Position numbers and translations under genes: made by a program
Part shown: positions 7,018 to 16,528 of the stretch, piece after piece
Numbering within the stretch: the stretch's first letter is position 1
Layout of the letters: each line of letters opens with the position of its first letter
Notes under the pieces: generated by a model
The model's database searches: none
What the model was told of the DNA's origin: nothing
What the model saw: only the letters and a program-made list of their open reading frames with translations
Assembly (NCBI GenBank): GCA_050743125.1
Contig: JBOGEB010000027.1
Coordinates: 1 to 31,330, forward strand
DNA from: JBOGEB01 sp050743125
GTDB lineage: Bacteria; Actinomycetota; Nitriliruptoria; Euzebyales; Egibacteraceae
DNA length: 31,330 bases
Reading direction: 5' to 3'

Positions 7018-7932
7018 GACGGCGAAGAGCGCCTCGCCGAGCAGCTCGGCCAGACGGACCGACGCCACCAGCACCAGCGCCGGGCCGCCGCCGACCGCGG
7101 GGGCGACAGCGAGCGCGGTCGCGCCCTCCCGTGGGCCGAGCCCGCCCGGGGCGAAGACCGCGAGCCGCCCGACGAGCTGGCCCAGCGCGTAGGCGCCGAC
7201 CGCGCGCAGCCCGCCTGAGCCCAGCGACCCGCCCACGGCGACGAACAGCGTGAGGAAGGCCGCAAGCCGCAGCCCGCTGTTCAGCGCGTAGAGGGCCGTG
7301 ACCCGGGCAGCGTCACCGCGACGACACCGCACCCGCTCGAGTGCCCCCGCCACCCGCCGCCCGGTCAACCGCTCCAGCGGCCTCCAACCGAGCACGGCTG
7401 CCACCGCCCGGAGCAGGAGCTCCGGGCGGACGAGTCCCACGACGAGCACCGCCGCCGGGAGCACGCCGATCCACGCGAGCCACGTGAGGCCGGACGCGCC
7501 TGGAAGCCACCAGGGCGCGGTCGCGAGCACGAGCATCGCGGTGATCGCCGCCTGCCAGGCGACCTCGACGAGCGTGGTGAGCGCCCCCGCGGTCGCGGAG
7601 AGCCCGTAGCGCCGCCCCGCCACCGCGCGGCCCCCGACCTGCGCCGCCCCGACCGTGTACCGGGCGAGCTGGGACACCGACCACACCCATGCTGCGGCCC
7701 GCGCCCCGATCCGCGCGCCCGCCGCGCGCAGCACCACCCGCCAGGCCGCGACGACCACACCGTTGGCGGCGGTGTTGGTGACGACCGCCACCGCCACGGG
7801 CACGAGACCCGACAGCCCGCCGCTCGCGCCGGTCGCCGCCATTCGCCCACGCAGCGCGAGGCCGCACGCGACCAGGACGGTCGCCGAGGCCGCCCACCCG
7901 GCGGCCCTGCGGATGCGCCCTGACCTGAGCAT
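6802..7932 (-). CDS. Flippase-like integral membrane protein (LPG synthase TM / YbhN-type)
   Basis: A 376-residue protein whose first ~305 residues hold several hydrophobic helices alternating with short Arg-rich loops. FAPGGLGPREGATALAVAP near residue 270 is the conserved loop of the lysylphosphatidylglycerol-synthase transmembrane family. Such proteins flip or modify lipids; the substrate is unknown here. ATG 7932 has a strong AAGGGGG about 10 nt upstream. After the last membrane helix (LARLARPATCC) the frame runs on for about 70 charged residues lying wholly opposite the lpdA 3' end. That tail is unlike the family, so either the stop was lost or this is a real convergent overlap. Confidence 0.75.
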   Translation of the reverse strand: MLRSGRIRRAAGWAASATVLVACGLALRGRMAATGASGGLSGLVPVAVAVVTNTAANGVVVAAWRVVLRAAGARIGARAAAWVWSVSQLARYTVGAAQVGGRAVAGRRYGLSATAGALTTLVEVAWQAAITAMLVLATAPWWLPGASGLTWLAWIGVLPAAVLVVGLVRPELLLRAVAAVLGWRPLERLTGRRVAGALERVRCRRGDAARVTALYALNSGLRLAAFLTLFVAVGGSLGSGGLRAVGAYALGQLVGRLAVFAPGGLGPREGATALAVAPAVGGGPALVLVASVRLAELLGEALFAVLARLARPATCCQTGAFHQEAGGLLDAPGQRRVDRERVRELADGEPVEDRDAERGDELARAVGHDQPAEDGP

Positions 7933-8038
7933 CGCCCTGACGGCCCCCTTCCCGCGCGCGGGGCTGGTTGTCCGGCGTCGATCACCCCTGGGTCTGCGGA
8001 GCTGGGGGAGTGGGCCCATCCTCGAGAAGACGGCGGCG

Positions 8039-9919
8039 CTAGCCCGCCGCCGGCTCCTCGATCGTCGCGAGCACGTCGCCGGTGCCCACGACCTCACCGG
8101 CCTGCACGTGCAGCTGGGTCACGACCCCGTCGCGGTGGGCGAGGACGTGGTTCTCCATCTTCATCGCCTCGAGGACCAGCACGAGGTCCCCCGCGGCGAC
8201 CGTGTCGCCGACGTCGACCGCGATCTTGATGATCGTGCCCTGCATCTCGGCGACGAGCGCCTTGTTGCCGGCACCAGCCGGCCTTGGCGGCTGCGCCGGG
8301 CGCTCGGCGCGTGGCTCTGGCTCCGCAGCCTCGCGCCGCTCCGTCGTCGAACGCTGCGCCGTCGAAGCCTCGGACCGCTCGGCGGGCCGCTCCGGCGCCG
8401 GGTGCCGCCCAGGGGCCGCCGGCCGCCGAGCGCGGTCGGCGGCCGGGCCCGTCTCGAACAGCGCCACCTCCAGCCGCTTGCCACCGACCTCCACGATGAA
8501 CGTCCGGGACGGGACGGCCGGCCCTGTGCCTTTCTCGGCGGCCGCGGCCGGCTCGAGCGCGGAGAGGTCCCACTCGCGCTCGACCGAGATCGTCGAGACC
8601 TTCCCTTCGACGAAGTCGGGGTGCGCGAACGCGAGCCGGTGGAAGTCGATCGTGGTGGGCACGCCGACGACCTCGAACTCGTCGAGGGCGCGGAGCATCC
8701 GCAGCCGGGCCTCCTCGCGGTCGGCCCCGTAGGTGATCAGCTTGGCGAGCAGCGAGTCGTAGGTCGGCGGGACCTCCCACCCGGCCTCGACGCCGGAGTC
8801 GACCCGCACCCCCGGTCCGGAGGGTGCGCGCCAGGTCGTGATCCGCCCAGGCGAGGGCACGAAGCCCGCGGCGACGTGCTCGGCGTTGATCCGCGCCTCG
8901 ATCGCGTGCCCGCGGAGCGTGACGTCCTCCTGCGACAACGTGAGCGGCTCGCCGGCGGCGATCCGCAGCTGCCAGTGCACAAGGTCGAGGCCGGTGACGA
9001 TCTCGGTGACCGGATGCTCGACCTGCAGCCGGGTGTTCATCTCGAGGAAGAAGAAGTCACCGTCGGCGTAGAGGAACTCGCAGGTCCCCGCGCCCTCGTA
9101 GCCGACCTCGCGGGACACCCGCACGGCTGCCTCGCCCATCCGCTCGCGGATTGGCTCAGGCAGGCCGGGCGCGGGCGCCTCCTCGATGAGCTTTTGGTGC
9201 CGGCGTTGGGTCGAGCAGTCACGCTCTCCAAGGAACAGGCAGGTTCCGTGCCGGTCGGCGAGCACCTGGACCTCGATGTGGCGGGGACGGTCCAGGTAGC
9301 GCTCGACGTAGACCTCGCCGCGGCCGAACGCCGCGAGGGCCTCGCGCTGCGCGCTCTCCAGCGCCTCCACCAGCTCGGACGGCTCGCGGACGACCCTCAG
9401 CCCGCGCCCACCCCCTCCGAACGCGGCCTTGATCGCCACCGGGTAGCCGTGCGCTTGGGCGAACGCGCGCACGACCTCCGGCTCCTGCGTCGGCTCCAGC
9501 GTCCCAGGCACGATCGGGCAGCCGGCGGCACGCGCGACCGCCCGGGCGGACAGCTTGTCGCCCATCGCCGTGATCGCCGCGGGGGGCGGCCCGACCCAGA
9601 CCAGCCCGGCAGCGGTGACGGCCTCGGCGAACTCTGCGCGCTCCGCGAGGAACCCGTACCCGGGGTGGATCGCGCCCGCGCCCGCATCCTTCGCGACCGT
9701 GAGGATCCGGGCCATGTCGAGGTAGCTCTGGGCGGGTGCGGCCGGGCCGAGCAGATACGCACGGTCGGCGGAGCGCAGCCACGGCGCGAAGCGGTCGGCC
9801 TCGGAGTACACCGCGACGGTCTCCAGCCCGAGCTCGCGGCAGCCGCGCAGCACCCGCAGCGCGATCTCCCCCCGGTTCGCGACCAGGACGGGGCCGAGGA
9901 TTGATTGCAGCGTCGTCAC
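8039..9919 (-). CDS. accA: Acyl-CoA carboxylase alpha subunit: biotin carboxylase plus BCCP
   Basis: Carboxylates its own biotin with ATP and bicarbonate, then passes CO2 to a beta subunit. Order: biotin carboxylase N-domain (VLVANRGEIALRV, ~11-23), ATP-grasp with GGGGRGLRVV, EMNTRLQVEHPVTE, a Pro/Arg/Ala-rich linker (about 505-555), then a BCCP domain with biotinyl Lys587 in EAMKMENH. Length is 626 residues, as for actinobacterial AccA/PccA chains. GTG 9919 is chosen because GGAG lies 7 nt upstream; the alternative ATG 9955 falls inside a TACCAT box. The likely partners, epsilon and beta subunits, are 0.8 kb away on the same strand, with the copper lipoprotein on the other strand between. 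Confidence 0.93.
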   Translation of the reverse strand: MTTLQSILGPVLVANRGEIALRVLRGCRELGLETVAVYSEADRFAPWLRSADRAYLLGPAAPAQSYLDMARILTVAKDAGAGAIHPGYGFLAERAEFAEAVTAAGLVWVGPPPAAITAMGDKLSARAVARAAGCPIVPGTLEPTQEPEVVRAFAQAHGYPVAIKAAFGGGGRGLRVVREPSELVEALESAQREALAAFGRGEVYVERYLDRPRHIEVQVLADRHGTCLFLGERDCSTQRRHQKLIEEAPAPGLPEPIRERMGEAAVRVSREVGYEGAGTCEFLYADGDFFFLEMNTRLQVEHPVTEIVTGLDLVHWQLRIAAGEPLTLSQEDVTLRGHAIEARINAEHVAAGFVPSPGRITTWRAPSGPGVRVDSGVEAGWEVPPTYDSLLAKLITYGADREEARLRMLRALDEFEVVGVPTTIDFHRLAFAHPDFVEGKVSTISVEREWDLSALEPAAAAEKGTGPAVPSRTFIVEVGGKRLEVALFETGPAADRARRPAAPGRHPAPERPAERSEASTAQRSTTERREAAEPEPRAERPAQPPRPAGAGNKALVAEMQGTIIKIAVDVGDTVAAGDLVLVLEAMKMENHVLAHRDGVVTQLHVQAGEVVGTGDVLATIEEPAAG

Positions 9920-9953
9920 GGGACTCTCCAGGTCCGGGTGAGGGGCAGCGCGC

Positions 9954-9959
9954 ATGGTA
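9954..9959 (-). promoter_or_regulatory. Candidate -10 box (TACCAT) for accA
   Basis: TACCAT on the minus strand would start transcription near 9947, about 28 nt before the GTG at 9919. This supports GTG 9919 as the start. A small GCGCTC-ACGA-GAGCGC hairpin lies further upstream at 9996-10011, of unknown use. Confidence 0.3.
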
Positions 9960-10037
9960 ACGGTTTGCCGCACCTCCCCCTCGCCGGCAGAATAGGCGCT
10001 CACGAGAGCGCTTGTGCGCTGGTTCACGATCCTTTAG

Positions 10038-10259
10038 AGCGTGTCTGAGAACCGCGGCGTTGCCCCGTGGGCGAAGCGAAGCGGAGCGCTATTTCGGCGG
10101 CCCTTGCCGCCGAAATAGCCTCAGATATAACAAAACCAGACGACGATCGCCTGACAACAGGGTCGCGTCGCGTCCCGGAAAGAGGCTCCGACCTAAACGG
10201 CTCTTCGCGAGCGGAACCCGACGCGACGCGACCCCCCGAAACAGTTTTCAGACACCTAC
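10038..10259 (-). mobile_element. Family-A structured MITE, copy 1
   Basis: A 222-bp element, reverse-oriented to copies 2 and 3, flanked by TTAG at 10034-10037 and 10260-10263 (CTAA on the element strand). Its ends are inverted: AGCGTGTCTGAGAAC on the left, and GTTTTCAGACAC plus four diverged bases on the right. It carries two internal stems: a long GACGCGACGCGACCC-type stem and GCTATTTCGGCGGC/GCCGCCGAAATAGC with an AAGG loop. It is nearly identical to copy 3 except where paired bases changed together. No protein is encoded. It fills most of the accA-copper lipoprotein gap (9920-10274) and ends directly at the ribosome binding site of the copper gene. Confidence 0.88.
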
Positions 10260-10274
10260 TTAGAGGAGTGCCGC

Positions 10275-10718
10275 ATGGCGCGGACCCTGCTCGTGCTGCT
10301 CGCCCTCGTCACCGCCCTCGCGCTGGCTGGGTGCAGCAAAGAGCAGCCGGAGTTCACCGCGAACGACCAGGTGCCCGCCGAGCAGCGCACCGGCGAGGCG
10401 CCCGCCGGTGGCGTCGGTGGCGGTCAGCAGGCTGGGACGTTGGCCGGTGTTTGGGTCGTGCAGGGCGCCGCGCTGAAGTTCGACCAGGCGCCGACGACGC
10501 TGCCCGCTGGCAAGGTCACGATCGAGTTGCAGAACATGTCGGGGCTCCCGCACGACGTGGTGTTCGAGGGCGTGCAGGGCAGCAAGCCGGTCGTCGAGAC
10601 CGAGGGGAAAGGCTCCCGCACCGGAACCGTCGAGCTGACGCCCGGCACCTACACGTACTACTGCAACGTCCCCGGCCACCGCGGCGCCGGCATGGAGGGC
10701 ACCGTCACCGTCCAGTAG
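10275..10718 (+). CDS. Type I (blue) copper lipoprotein, cupredoxin
   Basis: A 147-residue exported protein. A hydrophobic signal ends in a lipobox, LALAGC, with Cys20 as the lipid anchor. A flexible Gly/Gln-rich stretch (25-55) leads to a cupredoxin fold. The four copper ligands are His93 (LPHDVVF), Cys130 (YYCNVPGH), His135 and Met140, the plastocyanin/azurin pattern. It probably carries electrons at the outer face of the membrane; its redox partner is not evident. AGGAG at 10264-10268 sits 6 nt before the ATG. Everything upstream of that site is family-A element copy 1, so its promoter must lie in or beyond the element. Confidence 0.88.
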   Translation: MARTLLVLLALVTALALAGCSKEQPEFTANDQVPAEQRTGEAPAGGVGGGQQAGTLAGVWVVQGAALKFDQAPTTLPAGKVTIELQNMSGLPHDVVFEGVQGSKPVVETEGKGSRTGTVELTPGTYTYYCNVPGHRGAGMEGTVTVQ

Positions 10719-10734
10719 GCGGGTCCTCGGCCCT

Positions 10735-10780
10735 TTGTGGCCAGGGTTCGTCACGTATGCGTTACGAACCCTGGCCACAA
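10735..10780. terminator. 17-bp perfect hairpin between convergent genes
   Basis: TTGTGGCCAGGGTTCGT (10735-10751) and its exact complement (10764-10780) surround a 12-nt loop. It lies 16 nt after the copper lipoprotein stop and overlaps the last codons and stop of accE on the other strand. It is probably a bidirectional terminator, although no long T-run follows on either strand. Confidence 0.65.
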
Positions 10781-10982
10781 GCCGCGAGACGGGGGTCGCT
10801 CGCGCTGGCGAGGGGGGCGCTGCCGAGGGCTTCCAGGCGGGCGGCCCGCTGCCAGGGTGGCTGGGGAGCGGTACGGTGAGCGTCTCCGTCGGCGGCGAGG
10901 TCGAGGGCGAGCAACACGGCAACGACCTCCTCGGCCGTGGGCTGACCGCGGATGACCTGCAGGCGGGTGCTGAACGCGAGGC

Positions 10983-10986
<4 letters not shown>
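10762..10986 (-). CDS. accE: Acyl-CoA carboxylase epsilon subunit
   Basis: A 74-residue protein starting at a GTG that overlaps the beta-subunit stop as GTGA. LQVIRGQPTAEEVVAVLLAL (9-28) is the conserved first half of the actinobacterial carboxylase epsilon family, followed by an Ala/Pro linker and a Trp-containing basic stretch (PPWQRAARLEALG). Epsilon subunits bind the beta hexamer and raise activity of the alpha-beta complex. The gene is easily missed, being short, GTG-started and ending inside the hairpin at 10735-10780. Position directly after the beta gene is the strongest support. Confidence 0.85.
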
Positions 10987-12539
<1,553 letters not shown>

Positions 12540-12545
12540 AGGGCG

Positions 12546-12551
12546 ATGCTA
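12546..12551 (-). promoter_or_regulatory. Candidate -10 box (TAGCAT) for pccB-accE
   Basis: TAGCAT on the minus strand is followed by CGCCCT and the GTG start, so the predicted +1 is at the start codon itself. Confidence 0.45.
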
Positions 12552-12591
12552 GTGGTCCACCCGCATGCTGGCGGGCGGTGTCCCGGGCGCT

Positions 12592-12622
12592 GTCCTGCAA
12601 GGCCGGGTGTGCAGTCCTGCAA
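12592..12622. promoter_or_regulatory. Paired GTCCTGCAA sites in a divergent promoter
   Basis: GTCCTGCAA occurs at 12592-12600 and 12614-12622, a 22-bp centre-to-centre spacing of two helical turns. The second copy is also part of an imperfect palindrome, TGCAG-TC-CTGCA. They lie between divergent pccB and the SDR gene and could bind one regulator controlling both. No regulator gene is adjacent. Confidence 0.4.
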
Positions 12623-12666
12623 AGTGGGGTAGTCATCCGGCGTCGTAGCGTCGTAGAGGAGGGTTG

Positions 12667-13668
12667 ATGCGTCCGTCCGTCGTCGTGGTCACGGGTTCCA
12701 GCGCTGGGGTCGGTCGCGCCGTTGCGCGGGCGTTCGCCGCGCGGGGCGCCGCCGTGGGGCTGCTCGCGCGAGGTCGCGCCGGACTCGAGGCGGTCGCTGC
12801 GGAGGCCCGCGAGCTCGGGGGCCGCGCGGCGCTGGCGATACCGACCGACGTGGCCGACGCTGAGGCGGTCGAGTCGGCGGCCGACCGCGTCGAGCGGGAG
12901 CTCGGCCCGATCGATGTGTGGGTGAACAACGCGATGCTGTCGGTGTTCGCGCCCGCGTACGAGATCACTGCGGCCGAGTACCGCCGCGTCATGGACGTCA
13001 CGTATCTCGGCCAGGTGCACGGCACGTTGGCGGCCCTGCGCCGCATGCGCCCGCGCAACCGTGGCGCGATCATCCTGGTCGGCTCTGCGCTGGCCTACCG
13101 CGGGATTCCGCTGCAAGCGGCGTACTGCGCCGCGAAGCATGCCGTGGAGGGGTTCTTCGATTCGCTGCGCTGTGACCTGCTCCACGAGCGCAGCGCGGTC
13201 CGGGTGAGCCACGTCGTCCTTCCGGCCTTGAACACCACGCAGTTCGGGTGGGTGCGCACGCGCATGCCTCGCCAACCGCAGCCCATCAAGCCCATCTACC
13301 AGCCTGAGGTGGCCGCGCGTGCGATCATGTGGGCCGCCGAGCACGGTCCGCGGGAGATCAGCGTCGGCTATCCCAGCGTGCTGACCTGCTGGGTGAACAA
13401 GCTCGCTCCGGGCCTGCTCGACCGGTACCTCGCGCGCACCGCCGTGCGTGGCCAGCAAAGCGACCGGCTGGTGGAGCTGGCCGACTGGCAGGACAACATC
13501 GACCGGCCGTTGGACGACACCGAGGACCGCGGAGCCCACGGTCGCTTCGGTGGGGAGTCCGCTGACCGCAGTCCGCAACTGTGGGCAACCATGCATAAAC
13601 CCCATGTGGCCGGGCTTGTCATGGCTGGCGGCGCCTTGGCAGCGCTCGGCCTCGCTCGACGCCGTTGA
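12667..13668 (+). CDS. Short-chain dehydrogenase/reductase with C-terminal membrane anchor
   Basis: Classical SDR of 333 residues. The cofactor motif is TGSSAGVG (9-16), VNNAM lies at 86-90, and the catalytic set is Ser140, Tyr153 and Lys157 (YCAAK). After the ~250-residue catalytic domain a charged linker leads to a hydrophobic tail (VAGLVMAGGALAALGL), which likely tethers it to the membrane. ATG 12667 has AGGAGG 4 nt upstream; a TTG at 12664 is too close to that site. The substrate is unknown. Similar long SDRs often act on lipids or aromatic alcohols, which is a family statement only. Confidence 0.88.
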   Translation: MRPSVVVVTGSSAGVGRAVARAFAARGAAVGLLARGRAGLEAVAAEARELGGRAALAIPTDVADAEAVESAADRVERELGPIDVWVNNAMLSVFAPAYEITAAEYRRVMDVTYLGQVHGTLAALRRMRPRNRGAIILVGSALAYRGIPLQAAYCAAKHAVEGFFDSLRCDLLHERSAVRVSHVVLPALNTTQFGWVRTRMPRQPQPIKPIYQPEVAARAIMWAAEHGPREISVGYPSVLTCWVNKLAPGLLDRYLARTAVRGQQSDRLVELADWQDNIDRPLDDTEDRGAHGRFGGESADRSPQLWATMHKPHVAGLVMAGGALAALGLARRR

Positions 13669-14199
13669 CTGCTGAGGCGCACCATGTCAAGCGCGATCCG
13701 CCCAAGTCCCGCGGGCACACCTGCCGGCGAGCTCCGTGCCCGACGGGACGGCCTCGGACGCTCGTCCACTGACCTGGCCGAGCGCGTCAGTGATGGGGGC
13801 TCGTGGGCATCTGCCCGAACCGCCGATCCCTGGTCTTGACGCCGACAAGGTCGACGCCGCAGGGGAGGCGTACGTACGTAGCGCGCTCGACTCCCGACGC
13901 CGGCTCGGTCTACCTTGCCGTAGAGCCTTGTTCCGGCGTGAGCACATGTGTCGGAACACCGGAGGGCGGTGTCGCGGAGTCGCTGACGAAGGCGCACCAG
14001 GGCGGCTCACCGCGGGAAAACCCGAAGATGACCAGCGGAACTCGCCCAAGACACCACTCTGGGGCCATGTTTCGACACATGCTCTTACCCTGTGGCGGTT
14101 ACGCGCTACCTTCGAGCCCGGAGCAGCGCTCGGTCCCCGTAGACCAAGATCGTATGACGTGCGCGATTGAGGGCCGGACCTTGCGGGAATGACAGGGCT
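13669..14199. other. Intergenic stretch without a supported gene
   Basis: No open frame here has protein-like content. The stretch contains the full family-B element at 13941-14083. To its left (13669-13940) there is only GC-rich sequence with a short GTACGTACGTA run near 13869-13880. To its right are about 116 bases leading to the DoxX-like gene. Confidence 0.6.
13941..14083 (+). mobile_element. Family-B 143-bp element, copy 1
   Basis: Starts AGCACATGTGTCGGAAC and ends GTTTCGACACATGCT, near-perfect inverted ends. The inside contains GGGCGGTGTCGCGGAGTCGC and GACCAGCGGAAC. The same sequence in reverse, exactly 143 bp long, splits the acyl-CoA synthetase gene at 17700. No protein is encoded, and I see no clear target duplication at this copy. 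Confidence 0.75.
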
Positions 14200-14751
14200 A
14201 TGAGCTATCTCCGATGCCTCGCCCGGCCGATGCTGGCGTCGATGTTCCTCGCCGGTGGGCTGGACGCACTGCGCAACCCCGAGCCGAAGGTGCCGATGGC
14301 GCAGACGGTCGCGCCGAAGGTCGCCGCTGCGCTTCCTGGCCTGCCCGACTATGACACTGCGCTGCTGGTCCGTATCAACGGGGGTGTCCAGGTCGGCGCG
14401 GGTACGCTGCTCGCTTTCGGCCGCTTCCCGCGGCTCTCCGCCCTCGCGCTCGCGGCGAGCCTCGCCCCGACGACCGCGGCAGGGCACCGTTTCTGGGAGT
14501 ACGACGACAGGGCAGCGCGCCAGGAGCAGCGGATCCACTTCTTCAAGAACCTGAGCATGCTCGGCGGTCTGCTCCTGGCGACGATGGACACCGAGGGCAA
14601 GCCCGGTCTCGGCTGGCGCACCCGTCACGCGGCTGAGCACGCGGTCGAGCACGCCGAGGCGGCAGCTCGCAGGAGCCGCCGGGAGATCCGCCTCGCCGCC
14701 AAGATCGCCCGTGCAAAGGCCGAAACTGCCCGCGCCAAGTTGGCTGCCTGA
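14200..14751 (+). CDS. DoxX-family membrane protein
   Basis: A 183-residue membrane protein starting MSYLRCLARPMLASMFLAGG. Hydrophobic segments fall near residues 5-22, 62-78, 85-102 and 120-135, and the early GGLDALRNP loop is typical of DoxX/DoxD-like proteins. The last ~45 residues are a charged Ala/Arg/Glu helix. Actinobacterial DoxX proteins have been linked to redox homeostasis, but the role here is not shown. The start ATG 14200 has only a weak purine run upstream; a GTG at 14167 would add eleven non-hydrophobic residues. It stands alone, followed by the topoisomerase relic. Confidence 0.8.
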   Translation: MSYLRCLARPMLASMFLAGGLDALRNPEPKVPMAQTVAPKVAAALPGLPDYDTALLVRINGGVQVGAGTLLAFGRFPRLSALALAASLAPTTAAGHRFWEYDDRAARQEQRIHFFKNLSMLGGLLLATMDTEGKPGLGWRTRHAAEHAVEHAEAAARRSRREIRLAAKIARAKAETARAKLAA

Positions 14752-14796
14752 TCGCGGGTGTTCGTGGGCTGGGTGCTGCACCGAAGCCGCTCTTGA

Positions 14797-16111
14797 CGCC
14801 AAGGTGGTGGTGAAACCGTAGCCCGGTCACCTCGCCTGCGGCGGAGCAACTGCGACGGGCCTGGGATACGCAGAAAGGGTCGGGGGCGCGGCTTCGAGTA
14901 CTTCGACTCGCGAAGCGGCGAGAAGATCCTCGATCCCGACACGCTCCAGCGGATCCGCGACCTCGTGCTCCCGCCCGCGTGGACGGACGTGTGGATCTGC
15001 CCCTATCCGAACGGGCATCTCCAGGCGGTCGGCGTCGATGCCGCGGGGCGACAGCAATACCGCTACCACGACGTGTGGCGCGAACGGCGCGACGCGGAAA
15101 AGTTCGACCGGATGCTCGACTTCGCGGCGCAGCTACCGCGGCTGAGGAAGATTTGCGCGGAGCTTTTGGGGCGTAAGGAGCTCGACCGGGAGCGGGTCCT
15201 CGCCTGCGCGGTGCGGCTGCTCGACCATGGGTTCTTTCGCATCGGCACGGAGGAGTACGACACGTTCGGCCTGGCTACGATCCGCAAGGAGCACGTGACT
15301 CTGCGAGACGGGACCGTGACCTTCGACTACCCCTCGAAGGGCGGAAAGCAGCGCCTCGTCGCGGTCGTCGACCCTGCCGTAGCGGAGGTTGTCGGGATGC
15401 TCGAGCGGCGCCGCAGCGGCGGGCCGGAGCTGCTTGCCTACCGCGAGGGCCGACGCTGGGCGACCCTAAGAACGTGTTTGAGAAGTATTTCAGGGGTCGG
15501 GTCGCGTCGGGTTCCGCTCGCGAAGAGCCGTTTAGGTCGGAGCCTCTTTCCGGGACGCGACCCGACCCCTTGTCAGTTGATCACCGCATGTTTTTGTTAT
15601 ATCTGAGGCGGTTTCGGCGGCCAGGGCTGGGGGAGTCCCCCACAGACGGCCGCCGAAACCGCGCTCCGCTTCGCTTCGCCTACGGGGCAAGGCCGCGGTT
15701 CTCAAACACGTTCTAAGCTCGTGGGACGTCAACGCGTTCATCAAGGAGCACTGCGGGAACGACTTCACCGCCAAAGACTTCCGCATGTGGTCGGCGACGG
15801 TGCTCGCCGCGGTCGCCTTGGCGGTGTCCGCCGCCGCCGCGACGTCGAAGACCGCGCCGCGGCGGGCGGTCAGCCGCGCGGCGAGAGAGGTTGCTCACTA
15901 TCTGGGCAACACCCCTACCGTGGCGCGCCGCGCCTACATCGACCCGCGCGTGTTCGACCGGTACCAGTCTGGCTGGACGATTGCGGGCGTCCTGGACGAG
16001 TTGGGCGCAACGTTCGGCGAGCCCTCGATCCAAGGCCGGGTCGAGGAGGCCGTGCTCGACCTCCTCAGGGAGCAGACGTCGTCGGATGACTTGGAGCGGG
16101 CGCCAACCTGA
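14797..16111 (+). pseudogene. DNA topoisomerase IB, interrupted by family-A element copy 2
   Basis: Bacterial type IB topoisomerase, which relaxes DNA by nicking through a tyrosine. The 5' part (to 15469) has GPGIRRKGRGRGFEYFD, LPPAWTDVWICPYPNGHLQA, QYRYHDVWRERRD and RIGTEEYDTFGLATIRKEHV. The 3' part (15717-16111) has FTAKDFRMWSATVLAA and NTPTVARRAYIDPRV with the catalytic Tyr. Between them lies the 243-bp element; removing it with one CTAA copy rejoins ...GRRWATL-SSWDVNAFIK... in frame. The residual frame ends inside the element without the catalytic Tyr. No ATG, GTG or TTG precedes the conserved N-terminus in frame, so the 5' end has decayed too. Confidence 0.9.
15470..15712 (+). mobile_element. 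Family-A structured MITE, copy 2 (inside topoisomerase IB)
   Basis: 243 bp, with CTAA at 15466-15469 and 15713-15716. The ends are perfect inverted repeats: GAACGTGTTTGAGAA and TTCTCAAACACGTTC (the last C shared with the CTAA). Stem 1 pairs GGGTCGGGTCGCGTC with GACGCGACCCGACCC. Stem 2 pairs GCGGTTTCGGCGGCC with its complement and has an extra nested TGGGGG/CCCCCA hairpin in the loop, which explains the greater length. No coding capacity. Confidence 0.92.
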
Positions 16112-16294
16112 CTGGTGGTGCAAACGGAAAGTTCCGTGACACCGAGCGCCCGGGCGGAGTGCTCCCCGCCTCGCAAGGCGAAGCGCTCCGCGCGGGTCGC
16201 GCCGTGTGCTGGTTGTCCTCGAGCGATCCGCAACGCAGCGAGGTGCGGATGCTTTGCGCACGAATGCCACGGGTTTTTCCGCGCGGACCACTAA

Positions 16295-16515
16295 GAGCGT
16301 GTCTGAAAACTGTTTCGGGTCGCGTCGCGTCGGGTTCCGCTCGCGAAGAGCCGTTTAGGTCGGAGCCTCTTTCCGGGACGCGACGCGACCCTGTTGTCAG
16401 GCGATCGTCGTCTGGTTTTGTTATATCTGAGGCGGTTTCGGACGGCTTGTGGCCGCCGAAACCGCGCTCCGCTTCGCTCCGCCCACGGGGCAAGGCCGCG
16501 ATTCTCAAACACGTT
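16295..16515 (+). mobile_element. Family-A structured MITE, copy 3 (upstream of birA)
   Basis: 221 bp, with CTAA at 16291-16294 and 16516-16519. The ends are GAGCGTGTCTGAAAAC and TTCTCAAACACGTT. Stem 1 is GGGTCGCGTCGCGTC/GACGCGACGCGACCC; stem 2 is GCGGTTTCGG...CCGAAACCGC with one mismatch. The linker CTGGTTTTGTTATATCTGAG is shared with copy 1. The remaining gap before it (16112-16290) contains nothing I can identify. The right-hand CTAA lies on the probable -10 box of birA. Confidence 0.92.
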
Positions 16516-16516
16516 C

Positions 16517-16522
16517 TAAGAT
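16517..16522 (+). promoter_or_regulatory. birA: Candidate -10 box (TAAGAT) of birA at the MITE junction
   Basis: TAAGAT is formed by the last three bases of the CTAA duplication plus GAT from the flank, and lies 6 nt before the birA ATG. Upstream of it everything is family-A element, so any -35 contact now falls in element sequence. Confidence 0.45.
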
Positions 16523-16528
16523 CGGTCT

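Noticed and set aside
7655..9904. 749-codon plus-strand open frame opposite accA
   Set aside because: It is the complement of a clear biotin carboxylase/BCCP gene; its composition is the His/Arg/Asp-rich pattern of GC-rich antisense frames and it has no motif.
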